Shown here: positions 1 through 10,709 of the stretch, piece by piece
Position numbering within the stretch: the stretch's first letter is position 1
How the letters are laid out: every line of letters begins with the position of its first letter
Origin: Ryuthela nishihirai
Lineage: Eukaryota; Arthropoda; Arachnida; Araneae; Heptathelidae
Length of the DNA: 64,000 nucleotides
Assembly (NCBI GenBank): GCA_038380435.1
Contig: JAWZYU010000024.1
Coordinates: forward strand, 53,344,613-53,408,612
Reading direction: 5' to 3'
Notes under the pieces: generated by a model
Told to the model about the DNA's origin: nothing
Database searches by the model: none
What the model saw: only the letters and a program-made list of their open reading frames with translations
Translations under genes and position numbers: made by a program

Positions 1-12
1 ACTAGTAAGAGA

Positions 13-408
13 TTGGATATTATTGTTTTACCTCTGAGCGGCACTTTTTTGCACACCATGGGCTAAATGGCCAGGCCACATGGACCCCGAAGGCTCAGAG
101 AAGGTTGGGGGAGGGGACCCACTGGAACAGCTGTTGGGAGACAGATGGTAGCCTCCCGTCAAGGCCATCCAGAGTGTTCTTTAACGTGCACAGGGTATGG
201 CTCTCCCGCACACGGGGCCACGGCTTAACGTCCCATCCGACGGACGGCGGCCTTTTCAATCCCATCGGTGTCCCCTACTGACCGTGGGCAGGGCGGGGAG
301 TTTTGCGGAGATAAATCTCAACGCTGACCCAGCTGGGACTCGAACCTGGGAACTACAGATTACGAGCCTGGCGTGCTACCGACTGAGCCACCCCCACCCC
401 CACCCCCC
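13..408 (-). mobile_element. SINE-A (tRNA-derived SINE), full length
   Basis: Reverse-oriented copy. The tRNA-like head lies at the right end (about 335-405): read on the minus strand it has an RNA polymerase III A box (TGGCTCAGTCGG) and a B box (GGTTCGAGTCCC). The body continues leftward to a pentanucleotide-type tail. It is flanked by the 11-bp target-site duplication CTAGTAAGAGA at 2-12 and 409-419, which fixes both ends. Short open frames inside it recur in every SINE-A copy and are not genes. Confidence 0.9.
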
Positions 409-419
409 CTAGTAAGAGA

Positions 420-1984
420 GTTAATAGTCTTAAGGTGGAACTATAAGCTTGAACCCTTTCTAGTTATGAGTATTGATATTCGGGGAAAAAAATCTGTTGT
501 TAATAGTGATTGAAGAATTTTTATAAAAATTCTCATTTATCAGCATGAAGGAATTCTTCAAAATAAATAAAATAAATTAATAGGAACACTATATTTTTTT
601 GGTGATGAAATCAAACAGTAGTTGGGGTTTTTTTTCACCTACCTAATTGTACATGGATATCCCCTATAAGACAATTTTTCGAAAGAAAAAAAAAACAACT
701 CTATTTCGACCCATTTTTTGTTGTTGGGAAAATGAAGTTTTCGGTGTAAAAACAACGAATATTCAATTCTACTAACGGAAATAAAAAATGCAAATAGAAC
801 TTTATCCAAAATTTATATTAATATAAAATGTTGCTTTTCATCTATATCCTTATGAGGATCTATATCCTTTCATCTATTTCCTTATCTATAGCCCTATGAG
901 GGATTCGAACCCAGGTTCTTTTCAAACAAGGATAACTAACCATTCAAAACCGTTATAATTCAAAACCATTAATTTTTTTCAAAACCGTTTCATTCAAAAC
1001 CATTAATAGTCGTTCAAGAAGCGTATTTTTAAGTTTTTGAAGCCACGAACTCTTGGCCTCTTGCAACCTTACCATCGGTCAACCGGTCCTCCATCTCTCT
1101 CCGCACAAGTATTCTCCTGAGTGTGCAATTAAAGCCCTTTAAAAAAAGGGAAAAAAGAATTAAAGTGCTAAAAAATTGCATTCATAGAGCACACAGCTTA
1201 ATGAAAGTGAAGCGAGGTTCATTGTTCTTCACCATAACGAAGATAACGCGGACGGCTTAAATAACGACGCGAATAAAGATTCATTTAAAAAAAAAGTAGA
1301 ATAAAGAAGGTGAATAAAATGCAAGAGTAATTGCTGCAGCCTGAAACAAAATAGCCAATCAGACCCCAACTGAGTATCAAATATGGCCCAATCAATTGCA
1401 ATTGGCTAAAGGAAGCGAGTGAGTAATGGAACCATCCCTCATGATGAGAGCGACCCAGGGACTTAATAGAATTCTCGATAGGGATGCTCCATATATCGCC
1501 AAGCATTCCTGTCAAGTATGAAGGAGGAAATAAAGGAGCAAAGGTCATGGGAATGGTTTAACGATAGATGAAGCAATACGAGGATATCAAACGCAGAGAA
1601 AGCTTACGTTTGCTATTAAAAGTTTCCCTTTTCTGTCACAATAAAAATGCAAACAGGATTTTAATCTTGGAGTCGATTTCAAGGGCAACAGAAGAAATAC
1701 CTTTTACTGTTGAGGGAAGATTGTAATTGGACTTTTTTTCTTGTCTCTTGTTGGAATAATAAGGAACAAAATCATTCTTCATCTGCGAATAATATATTAA
1801 GGCCAACACTTTTTAATTATAATTAACAACTTTCCATTTCAACCAGAATATAAATTCTTTATTGAAGATTGTAAGTTGTTTTCACTATACTTTTGGGACT
1901 TTTAATAACTCTCACGATTCATAGCACTCATGCTTTATCTTAAATCCAACTATTGCCGTTGAAGAATCTATAAGAACCACTGGT
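420..1984. other. No gene recognised; tRNA-like B-box remnant
   Basis: AT-rich sequence with no convincing coding region. On the minus strand near 898-925 there is a B-box-like GGGTTCGAATCCC, perhaps the relic of another tRNA-derived SINE, but no matching A box is clear. Confidence 0.5.
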
Positions 1985-2347
1985 CATGTAGGGGCGGGGG
2001 GCGGGGGGGGGGGGGGGGGGGGGGGGGCTCAGTCGGTAGCGCGCCAAGCTCGTAATCTGAAGGTTCGAAAAATCTCTGCAAAACTCCCCGCTCTGCCTAC
2101 GGTCAGTAGGGGATACCGATGGGCTTGGAAATGCCGCCGTCCGTCTGATAAGTCGTTAAGCCGTGGCCCCGTGTATGGGAGAGCCATACCCTGTGCACGT
2201 TAAAGAACACGCTGGATAGCCTTGATGGGAGGCTACCATCTGTCTCCCAACAGCTGTTCCAGTGGGTCCCCTCCCCCAATCTTCTCTGAGCCTTCGGGGT
2301 CCTTATGACCTGCCCATTGTGTGCAAAAAGGTACCTCTCAGAGGTAA
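1985..2347 (+). mobile_element. SINE-A copy with expanded G tract at its 5' edge
   Basis: Starts in a run of more than 30 nearly uninterrupted G (about 1990-2028) that merges into the A-box region GGCTCAGTCGGTAGCG. The B box is degenerate (GGTTCGA followed by AAAA), so internal promoter function is probably lost. The body matches other copies through the GTGCAAAAAGGTACC-like 3' region. Confidence 0.85.
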
Positions 2348-2750
2348 CCCACCTGTCATGAAATTTACGACTTCATGTGTTGCTTTTTAAATGAAACGAA
2401 TCCAATGCAGGGATCCAAAACCTATAGTCTGCAAAACTGTTGCGAGTAGTCAGCAGTAATCACATTTTGAAAAGTTGCAATAGTAAAGAAATTAAAAAAA
2501 GCATTATGACAAAAATTTCACATAGGCAATAAGAATTTCAAGAAGAAAAGTTACCTTTCAATTTTTTTATAAGTAGCTCATATTTTAATTTTAATTGTAG
2601 AACACTTTTGTTATTTAATCTATCTATAACTATATGGTACACATATAGAGGCCATGGAAGCCAAAAAGTTCTGATATGCATAAAAAATTACATTTCAAGC
2701 AGCCGATTTGCTATAGAGATCTGAGAGACGCCTTTCTGTTATAATACTGT
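2348..2750. other. No feature recognised
   Basis: AT-rich spacer between a SINE-A and the 3' tail of the LINE. I see no coding or RNA feature. Confidence 0.5.
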
Positions 2751-4530
2751 TCATCATCATCATCATCCTCAAGCAGCCATGGGCTACGGAGGTCCAACCA
2801 GACTGTGCCATTTAGTTCTCCAAGCAAGTCTGTCCTGAGCTACATCTGCTGCAACAGGCCATTGCACACCAATTCTAATAAGGTCCTCTTTGACATTGTC
2901 TGCCCACCGCATCCTTGGTCTCTTTGAAGCCTTTAGGCACACTGTTCATAACCCTATTCGCCAATCTATAATTATCCATACGGGCTACATGGCCAAATCA
3001 ACGGATGCTGCTCTCCGCACAATATGCTGCTTAAAGGCAGCATAATATGCAACCAACTCTCTCTCTGCACAATATGCTGCTTAAAGGAGGTTGCCGACTC
3101 CTTTGCCTAACCTCATCATTAGTTACAAAGTTAAACCACCTAATGCCCAAGATACTGCATAAGCATCTGGAATCAAAAGCATCTAGTTTCCTGTTATCTT
3201 GTTTACAAAGTGTCCAAGTTTCACTACCATAACTAATCCTAGAAAGAACCAAACTATTCTACAGTCTAATTTTAGCCTTTAGGTGTATACGCCTATTTCT
3301 CCACACTCTCCATAGATTCTTAAAAGTCCCGGCAGCAATCCCTATCCGTCTGTTAATCTCATGCCGCACATCACCATTATCTGTTACATAGCTCCCAAGA
3401 TAATTAAACTGTGACACCTGCTCAAGACTGCAACCATTCAGATTAACTGAATCACAGCCTGCCTGACCAATTTTCATCACTTTAGTTTTCTCTCTGTTTA
3501 TAACCAAACCTACTCTACTACTAGTTTCATCAACAGCTCGAATGAAAGAGTTCATCTCATCAACATCATCTGCCAAAAGGGCTAAATCATCAGCATAATC
3601 TAAATCAGAAATGTTCGTATCTGCAGCCCATTTAAGGCCAAAATCTTTCCCTTGAAGTAAATTTTGCATAACATAATCAATAACCAAACTAAAGAGAAAA
3701 GGGGACAAAATGCACCCTTGTCGAACACCAGAAGTAATGCTAAACCAATTGCTACAAGACTTACCAACTCTCACACATGACTCAGTATTATTATAGAGAG
3801 CTTTCATAATGTTAACTAACTTGTCTGGTATACCATATGATCTCACAATCAACCACAAATTATGATGATCAACAGAGTCGAAAGCCTTTTTGAAATCAAC
3901 AAAGCTAGCAACCAAAGGTTTCTGAAACTCTAAACATTTCTCAAGAATCTGCCTAAGTGAAAATATTTGATCCACACATCCCCTACCACTTCTGAATCCA
4001 CATTGCTCATCACGCAATTGACTGTCAACCAGATTCTTAATTCTATTAAGCACAATCATGGAAAGAACTTTCCCTGGAACAGAGAGTAGGCTAATACCCC
4101 TATAGTTATCACAAGAACTGCGATCACCTTTTTTGAAAATAGGGATAATAATAGCTCAAATAAAATCTTTAGGAACCATGCCTTTATCATAAAAATATTC
4201 AAAATTTCAGTCATCCAAGTGGTAACAGAAACATTCCCAGCTCTAAGCATTTCCGTAGTAATTTCATCTACCCCTGGGGATTTATGTAGTTTAAGTTTAG
4301 AAACAGCCAAAATAACTTCAGATTGTGTTATAGGGCCAACATTAAAGCCACCAATGCATCCATCATCATTCCAAACAATGGGAGTAGAACTAACTACATT
4401 GCTTAGAACATCACTTAAATGCTCAGCCCACCTAGCCACGACAGAATCCTCACCTTCTATAACCTTACCTTGTTTATCCTTCAATCCCTGTATACCTATC
4501 CGTTTTCTACCACACAAAACATTAACTATT
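2751..4530 (-). mobile_element. Non-LTR retrotransposon (RTE-like LINE), 5' truncated
   Basis: Minus-strand LINE whose 3' end is the short (GAT)n tail seen as CATCATCAT at 2751-2767. It is truncated at the 5' side near 4530, so it carries reverse transcriptase and C-terminal region but no endonuclease. It aligns over most of its length with the plus-strand copy at 42156-43640, which ends at the same 3' terminus. A local duplication of about 55 bp disrupts the C-terminal region around 3005-3085. The clade is inferred from the short trinucleotide tail and the reverse transcriptase style; RTE-like is my best guess. Confidence 0.88.
3031..4517 (-). pseudogene. LINE reverse transcriptase, frameshifted
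   Basis: Two consecutive minus-strand frames (4517-4056 and 4059-3259) together cover a LINE reverse transcriptase. A third (3252-3031) covers part of the C-terminal region. Visible motifs are FVDFKKAFDSVDH (motif A, catalytic Asp), GVRQGCILSPFLF (motif B) and the catalytic YADD in LDYADDLALLADD (motif C), followed by NYLGSYVTDNG and HEINRRIG of the thumb. Comparison with the other copy shows a one-base deletion near 4187-4195 that joins the frames incorrectly, and more damage beyond 3100. It would have made cDNA by target-primed reverse transcription; this copy cannot encode a full protein. Confidence 0.88.
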
Positions 4531-5150
4531 TTGTTACGACAGATGAACGTGCTGCAGTGACTTCATGACAAACGTGACATGAACGCTCGCATATATTGTG
4601 CGTGAAATTTATACAACGAATTTAAATGTAGAAACCGACCTAGAAAAATATACGATAGTCGACCTAGAAAAACATACGATAGTCGACCTAGAAAAATATA
4701 CGATAGTCGACCTAGAAAAAGAGAATAATAGAATTTCAGTGTGCTGGAATTGAAGAGATCTAAAACGGAGGTTTAAATAGTCTGAGTCAGTGCAGAATAA
4801 ATCATAAACAAGAAATATATTCATGTGGTGTGTGCGCGGGTGATTGTTTTATTTTACTAATATGATAAATCTAAGTGAGCTAACCAAAGACAAAGGATTG
4901 TTTATGCCTGAAGTGAAGGTATTCAAGAGATACGGCAAACAAAATGAAAAGGTAGTAATTTACTAGAACAGACAGAGCTGGTCTTGACTGTTCTGTAGAA
5001 AAAGGGTTATTAATTTATGTGCGATAGCAGTTAGTTTGTTTATGTTATTTCATCCATATTTTCGTAATAATTTGCATTGTATCGTAATTTGTATTGTAAA
5101 AATATACTTATTATACTCACGCTCAGTGTCATCCATTTAAAATTTGCAAC
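4531..5150 (+). mobile_element. Possible LTR and leader remnant of an LTR retrotransposon
   Basis: Abuts the truncated 5' end of the LINE. It opens with TGTTACGACAG, contains an AATAAA near 4796, and is followed about 30 bases after a plausible LTR end (about 4832) by ATG and a short frame (MINLSELTKDKGLFMPEV...). This layout resembles an LTR plus the start of gag, but I find no second LTR, no clear primer-binding site and no target duplication. Low confidence. Confidence 0.25.
4636..4723. repeat. 24-bp minisatellite, 3.7 units
   Basis: Unit CGACCTAGAAAAATATACGA plus TAGT, repeated from 4636, 4660 and 4684 with a partial fourth at 4708. Only single-base differences separate the units. Confidence 0.9.
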
Positions 5151-5184
5151 AATACTCTACAGGGCCAATCACATCCTTTCTTAT

Positions 5185-5275
5185 CTCTGGGATTCGAACC
5201 CTCTCCTTCAGTTCCCTTTGTTCTATAAACACATTTGCTGAACTCTCTCGGCCACTGAGAACTCCTGATCGATTA
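5185..5275 (-). repeat. tRNA-like sequence (tRNA pseudogene or old SINE head)
   Basis: On the minus strand there is an A-box-like TGGCCGAGAGAGTTCAGC and, after a long spacer, a B box GGGTTCGAATCCC. The spacer would suit a Leu/Ser-type tRNA with a long variable arm, but paired acceptor ends are not evident. I read it as a SINE head or pseudogene, not a working tRNA. Confidence 0.4.
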
Positions 5276-5949
5276 GGGAGGAATAAAGAGAGAAAAGGTC
5301 AGAACTTTCGAAAACAGTAATTGCCAACTTCAAACAGAAATATTTCGATTTTGAAGACTTCCCTTAAACAGGCATCTCCCCTGTTTTTATTTTTTCAGAG
5401 ACTTTTGCGTCATGATCCGGGTGTGGTTTTATTACCAACTCCAGCTCCACTTTTTTTTCTAGCTCCTTTATGGTGGCGGTGGCTTTTAAGTTGCCATTAA
5501 ATAGACTCCTTCTGTCAAAGGTCATGTCTCGAAGTCGCAAGAGGTGCCGTGGTTGGGGGTCCGACGGGGTGACTTGTCACTCGGCGCGACACTCAGGTGA
5601 ATTTATGATTCCGACAGGAAAGTTTTATCTGGGGAATCCTTCTCTCTAGAAATGCGCACTCGTTGCCGTGTGTCTTGGCAATGACGTCGAGTATACCGAT
5701 CTTATTGCTTCTGTGTGTGTCCCTTGGGTTGCAGATCAAAGGCGGCATGTTCCTCACAGATAGGCAGTGATGGCTCTATTAGACGAAGATTTAATTGCTG
5801 GGGGTAGGATGATAAAAAAACAAGCCAGCTGATTTAAAAAGAAAAGAAGGAACGTTTTTTTTTTTGGTAGTTTTTTTTTAATCATCCAGCGATCGTAAAG
5901 GGATATAACTTTAGGGAAGTTATAAGATCTTGTGGGACACTTTCTTTTT
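5276..5949. other. No gene recognised
   Basis: Mixed-composition sequence with poly-T and poly-A stretches near 5855-5880. I see no supported coding region. Confidence 0.5.
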
Positions 5950-5958
5950 ATACCAAGC

Positions 5959-6345
5959 GTTTAGGGTTGTTTTGCCTCTGAGTGGCAGTTTTTTTGCACA
6001 CCATGGGCTAAATGGCCAGGTCACATGGACCCCGAAGGCTCAGAGAAGGTTGGGGGAGGGGACCCAATGGGACAGCTGTTGGGAGACAGATGGTGGCCTC
6101 CTGTCAAGGCCATCCAGCGTGTTCTTTAACGTGCACAGGGTATGACTCTCCCGCACACGGGACTAAGTTTAACGTCCCATCCGACGGACGGTGGCCTTTC
6201 CAAGCCCATCGGTGTCCCCTACTGATCGTGGGCACGGCGGGGAATTTTTCGGAGATAAATCTCAACGCTGACCCAGCTGGGACTCGAACCTGGGAACTGC
6301 AGATTACGAGCCTGGCGTGCTACCAACTGAGCCACTCCCGCCCCT
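5959..6345 (-). mobile_element. SINE-A copy, full length
   Basis: The tRNA-like head is at the right (6270-6340). It is flanked by a 9-bp near-perfect target duplication, ATACCAAGC at 5950-5958 and ATACTAAGC at 6346-6354. Body order is the same as in the other copies. Confidence 0.88.
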
Positions 6346-6354
6346 ATACTAAGC

Positions 6355-6896
6355 AGACAATGTAGTTATTGATAGAACTTTCTAAAGAGGAAATTCCTTC
6401 AAATTTTTAGAAGGAAACTTTGCGAAAGCAAATTAAAAGCAAAGGAATAAAATGAATGTTGAATGGCTAAACTCTGATAAAGCTTTGATGTTTGCTTTTC
6501 TGGCATATTTTCTGTATGCGGTATTATACTCAGTGATTTTTCTGGCCGGATGAAGAACCACTGAGGCGCGTGTATAGGGGGATGGGTGATTTTTTGGGAC
6601 GAGAAAAAAAATCTGACTGTTTTTCGCCTTCAGTTAATTTTTCCATCATTAAATTTTCATAACTCCTCCTTTGGGAGGAAGTCAAGTGACACTATTGGGT
6701 GCGTGAAGTAGGTAAGAATTTTAATTGGAATATTAATAAATGAAAAAAGAGATATTATGGTGATTGAGAGAGAGAAATCTGCAGAAGAAATCAAAATGAA
6801 ATTAACTTTTGGGTGATTTGTGGTATATCTGAGCACTATGGTGGAAAGGAATGAGAAATAATGATGCATAAATCTCGATTTCAAAGCATTTGATGG
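6355..6896. other. No gene recognised
   Basis: AT-rich unique-looking sequence without supported features. Confidence 0.5.
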
Positions 6897-6898
6897 TA

Positions 6899-7006
6899 CA
6901 GTCTCTCAAAAAAAGTATCCGAACACTATGGTTGATTACAGAATGCAGATATTTTTTCTGCATTCTGTAATCAACCGTAGTGTTCGGATATTTTTTTGAG
7001 CGGCTG
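6899..7006. mobile_element. Palindromic Tc1/mariner-type MITE, 108 bp
   Basis: The element is almost entirely one inverted repeat: CAGTCTCTCAAAAAAAGTAT... is mirrored by ...ATATTTTTTTGAGCGGCTG, with the centre at about 6953. It is flanked by TA at 6897-6898 and 7007-7008, the target site of Tc1/mariner transposases. The same terminal sequence bounds the larger element at 19872-20555. It has no coding capacity and would depend on a transposase supplied elsewhere. Confidence 0.88.
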
Positions 7007-7008
7007 TA

Positions 7009-7620
7009 CATTTATTCATCTGAAGCTTTAAGTAGTAACGAATCATAATATCTAAAGACACCGAGAATTTCACCCTAATTTACAAATGTGGCTATAGATG
7101 TTTATAAGCAGTTTAAAATATGTTTTCTCGTTTTCTTCAATGTCATAAGGGTATGATAAAAAAAAAAGCCTATTTCACAAAACTTTGCGGGGCTATAATT
7201 TTGATTTCACTTGCTTGGAACTTTAATGGAATTCCATTTTTTCTTTTTTTAGTAATTTAACAGCTGGTGCAGCAAGGGCAGATCTAAAGAGGGAGGCAGT
7301 GGCATTTCCCACACCTTGAAGCCTAAAAAATTAACGATATGGAATTTTAATAATAAGGGCTTTCGAACAAAAACTAATGCATGCCTCCAACTAATATCTT
7401 TAATCAGGGGTCGAATAGTGAACTTTTAACAACCGGAACTCTAAGAAAAATATTTTTTTATGAAACTAGTTCCTCTTTTACGTATATATTTTCTTACAGA
7501 TAGGCGCGGGTACGTTGCTTGTTAATTCACACATGTTGAATTAAGTTTGATTTATGTTAATAAAACCATCCAACATGTGATATCACGCAGTTAGCAAAAG
7601 GGGAGAGACAGTCCTGCCCC
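7009..7620. other. No gene recognised
   Basis: AT-rich spacer with no supported coding or RNA feature. Confidence 0.5.
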
Positions 7621-7624
7621 TTCC

Positions 7625-8010
7625 CCCCCCCCCCCCCCCGAGACGAAGTGGCTCAGTCGGTAGCGCTCCAGGTTCGTAATCTGCAGTTCCCAGATTCGAG
7701 TCCCAGCTGGACCAGCGTTGAGATTTATCTCCGCAAAAATTTCCTGCCCTGCCCAAGGTCAGTAGGGGACACCGATGGGCTTGGAAAGCTCTGCCGTCCA
7801 TAGGATGGGACGTTAAGCCGTGACCCGTGTGAGGAAGAGCCATACCCTGTTCCCGTTAAAGAACACGCTTGATGGCCTTGACGGGAGGCTACCATCTGTC
7901 TCCCAACAGCTGTTCCAGTGGGTCCCCAACCTTCTCTGAACCTTCGGGGTCCTTGTGACCTGGCCATTTAAACCATTTTGTACAAAAAAGTGTCGCTTAG
8001 TGATAAAACA
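7625..8010 (+). mobile_element. SINE-A copy
   Basis: Begins in a poly-C run (about 7623-7639) followed by GTGGCTCAGTCGGTAGCG (A box) and a B-box variant AGATTCGAGTCCC. The body is intact to the AAAACAACCCAA tail. Flanks TCCTGCCCC and CTCTGCCCC suggest a short imperfect target duplication. Confidence 0.85.
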
Positions 8011-9223
8011 ACCCAACTCTGCCCCCCCCCCCCGCCCTTTCTGGAATTTGAAAATTTTACTTTTTTTATGTATTTTCGTAAAAAACATAAGCTTTGATAT
8101 AAAACCGTTACACATAATCCATTCTTTTATTTTCCTTTTGCCCAACCACCTCCCCCAGGCGAAACTCCCTCTGACATCCCTGTGCAGCATCCAGGCCATT
8201 CTAAATAGTGTCGTTACATCGAGCACCGTACTTTTTTCACCTACCTCTTAAGCCCAAAGTACAATCATCTCTAGATTGTAGGAAGGCGACACTGCTCCCC
8301 GAGGGGCCGGCGGTGATATTTCATTGTAGGGGGTCGTCACAGACGACGTGAGTGGTCCCTGCCACGGACAACAAAATGGTTTTATCTCCCAGTTGCGGCA
8401 GATCTGAAAACGCCAAGTTGGAATGCATTTCATTTCCCCCAATCAGTTGGAAAGCGGCGACTGGTGTAAGCTCATCGGAAAACTAATGCTTGCCAGAAAC
8501 AACCGTAAGAGAAAAAGCTTTTGAATCAGATATCATTAAAGCGGTGCAGAACCTGGGAAGCGAATCTCTTATAAGATGGATTATGAGATACAACGCAGAC
8601 TTCACTGTGATAAGTGATGAAGATGGGAGTAAGATTATTAGAGGCTCTTCCAACATCTACCGCAACGCTCCAAGGTACTTCCGCCTACAATAACCATTTC
8701 TTTGGCGGTGCGTTTGGGATGCAAGCAGGAGGATTCGTGCGTACAGCGTGGCGTGCCTTTCTCCTCGCTGCGTGGAATGTCCAGGGAGGATGGATGCCAG
8801 AACACACTGTTGTTGATTCTGGTGCTCGGTTTCCTTCTTCTGCTGGTTTTCATCACTTTTGTGGACTGATCTATCATCTCCCTCCTGTTCTTATCACCTT
8901 TACCTCTCACCCCAATCTCAGGCGAAGATCACGTGCGAACGAGCTTGCTGACTAAAGGACGAGGGACACCTGATACTTTACAGATGCCCTCTTCTCGAAA
9001 ATTGGGAGTTAAGGGAGCAATGTTGTTCTCGATAAAGTGCACGAGAATTGGGTCAATGTGATCAAGTGGAATGTTAAACTTTCGGAACAAGGAATAAACT
9101 TGGACTTGGAAAAAGTTACATATTCAAGGGATGTTTGATGTAGAATTATCAGTTTGATATTCTTTGATCTACTTGTGTTTTCTTTTTTCTTATTACATTC
9201 AAACGTGTTTTTTTTTTCGTTTT
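8011..9223. other. No gene recognised; two short open frames
   Basis: Frames at 8490-8693 and 8614-8955 (+) are open but overlap each other, show no recognisable domain, and have no visible splice or promoter context. I do not call either a gene. Confidence 0.4.
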
Positions 9224-9234
9224 GCAAACATTAA

Positions 9235-9840
9235 AAAATAAATAAATACCCCCTCAAGCAGCTGCTTGCCACAGTGGTCTGACAGGAGCCTGTCAGTTTT
9301 TACGCCATAGAAGAAGGTCTGAGAGGATGGGAGGACCTCGGCAGAGAAACGACACAAACGTCCAGCGTGTACAGCAACTGTACACGCTCCAGTTACCGTT
9401 CACAGCAAACTGGAGCGTGTGCAGTTACTGCACACGCTCCAGTTTGCTGTGAACGGTAACTGCACATGCTCAATATTTCCGTGAGTGAACCCACACGATC
9501 CAGGTCTTTGTGAGCTCACACGATCCAATCACACAATCCACACGGGACCTCACAAAAGTGGCCTTACTATGACGTCACGGGGACCTCACAAAAGTGGCCT
9601 GATGATGAAATACCCGAACAGATGTTGGGAGACAGATAATAAATAAATAAATAAATAAATACCCCCTCAAGCAGCTGCTTGCCACAGAGGTCTGACAGGA
9701 GCCTGTCAGTTTATATGCCAGAGTAGAAGGTCTATGAGGATGACAGGACCTCAGCAGAAAAACAACACGAACATCGATGCTTTACCCGAGGTTCGAACCC
9801 AGATCAGTAGCCAAGCGCGCTAACCACTCGGCACGGGACG
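9235..9840 (-). mobile_element. SINE-B dimer with hairpin linker, full length
   Basis: Read on the minus strand from 9840: a tRNA-like head (A box region TGGCCGAGTGG-like, B box GGTTCGAACC-type), then a SINE-B body ending in GCAGCTGCTTGAGGGGGTA and TATTTATT repeats (to about 9637). Next come a linker of about 155 bp (9481-9636), tandem hairpins (9368-9480), and a second SINE-B body without a head (9367-9236) with its own TATTTATT tail. Near-perfect flanks GCAAACATTAA (9224-9234) and GCAAACTTTAA (9841-9851) look like an 11-bp target duplication, so the whole dimer inserted as one unit. Its architecture matches the copy at 18566-19186. Confidence 0.85.
9392..9460. repeat. 34-bp-arm perfect hairpin in SINE-B linker
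   Basis: Arms 9392-9425 and 9427-9460 are perfect reverse complements with a single-base loop at 9426. The arm begins GTTACCGTTCACAGCAAACT. A smaller hairpin (AGCGTGTACAG, loop CAA, CTGTACACGCT) lies directly beside it at about 9364-9388. Confidence 0.95.
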
Positions 9841-10174
9841 GCAAACTTTAACAGTAACTTTTCCTTACATCGGTATTTTTATATCGTGAAATTTTTATAA
9901 ATTCCTTTTTAATAATTACGTATCCTCACAGACCTTATACTGTGGCGTATAAACTGACAGGCTCCTGTCAGACCTCTGTGGCAAGCAGCTGCTTGAGGGG
10001 GTATTTATTTATTTATTTATTATCTGTCTCCCAACATCTGTTCGGGTATTTCATCATCAGGCCACTTTTGTGAGGTCCCCGTGACGTCATAGTAAGGCCA
10101 CTTTTGTGAGGTCCCCGTGTGGATTGTGTGATTGGATCGTGTGAGCTCACTCACGGAAATGTTGGGCGTGTGCA

Positions 10175-10243
10175 GTTACCGTTCACAGCAAACTGGAGCG
10201 TGTGCAGTAACTGCACACGCTCCAGTTTGCTGTGAACGGTAAC
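10175..10243. repeat. 34-bp-arm hairpin, second copy
   Basis: Arms 10175-10208 and 10210-10243, identical in sequence to the hairpin at 9392-9460, with a one-base loop. Confidence 0.93.
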
Positions 10244-10389
10244 TGGAGTGTGTACAGTTGCTGTACACGCTGGACGTTTGTGTCGTTTTTCTGCTGAGGT
10301 CCTGTCATCCTCATAGACCTTCTACTCTGGCATATAAACTAACAGGCTCCTGTCAGACCTCTGTGGCAAGCAGCTGCTTGAGGGGGTAT

Positions 10390-10424
<35 letters not shown>

Positions 10425-10612
10425 TTATCTTTCTCCCAACATCTGTTCATCTTCCCAACATCTTTCCTCATCAGGCCACTTTTGTGAGGTCCCCGTGACG
10501 TCATAGTAAGGCCACTTTTGTGAGGTCCCCGTGTGGATTGTGTGATTGGATCGTGTGAGCTCAAAAAGACCTGGATCGTGCGGCTCACTCACGAAAATAT
10601 TGAGCGTGTGCA

Positions 10613-10681
10613 GTTACCGTTCACAGCAAACTGGAGCGTGTGCAGTAACTGCAAACGCTCCAGTTTGCTGTGAACGGTAAC
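10613..10681. repeat. 34-bp-arm hairpin, third copy
   Basis: Same arms, with one mismatch (GCAAACGCTCC for GCACACGCTCC) in the right arm. Confidence 0.92.
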
Positions 10682-10709
10682 TGGAGCGTGTACAGCAACT
10701 GTACACGCT

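Noticed and set aside
4219..4560. 113-codon plus-strand frame
   Set aside because: Antisense shadow of the minus-strand LINE reverse transcriptase.
5185..5275. Functional tRNA gene
   Set aside because: A and B boxes are present, but acceptor-stem pairing and a terminator are not evident. The same holds for the SINE heads.
8490..8955. Overlapping plus-strand frames of 67 and 113 codons
   Set aside because: Mutually overlapping, domain-free, and without supporting signals.
10258..10506. Open frame with YLFIYLFIYLFIYLFI, resembling a membrane segment
   Set aside because: It is the translated TTTA tail of SINE-B.
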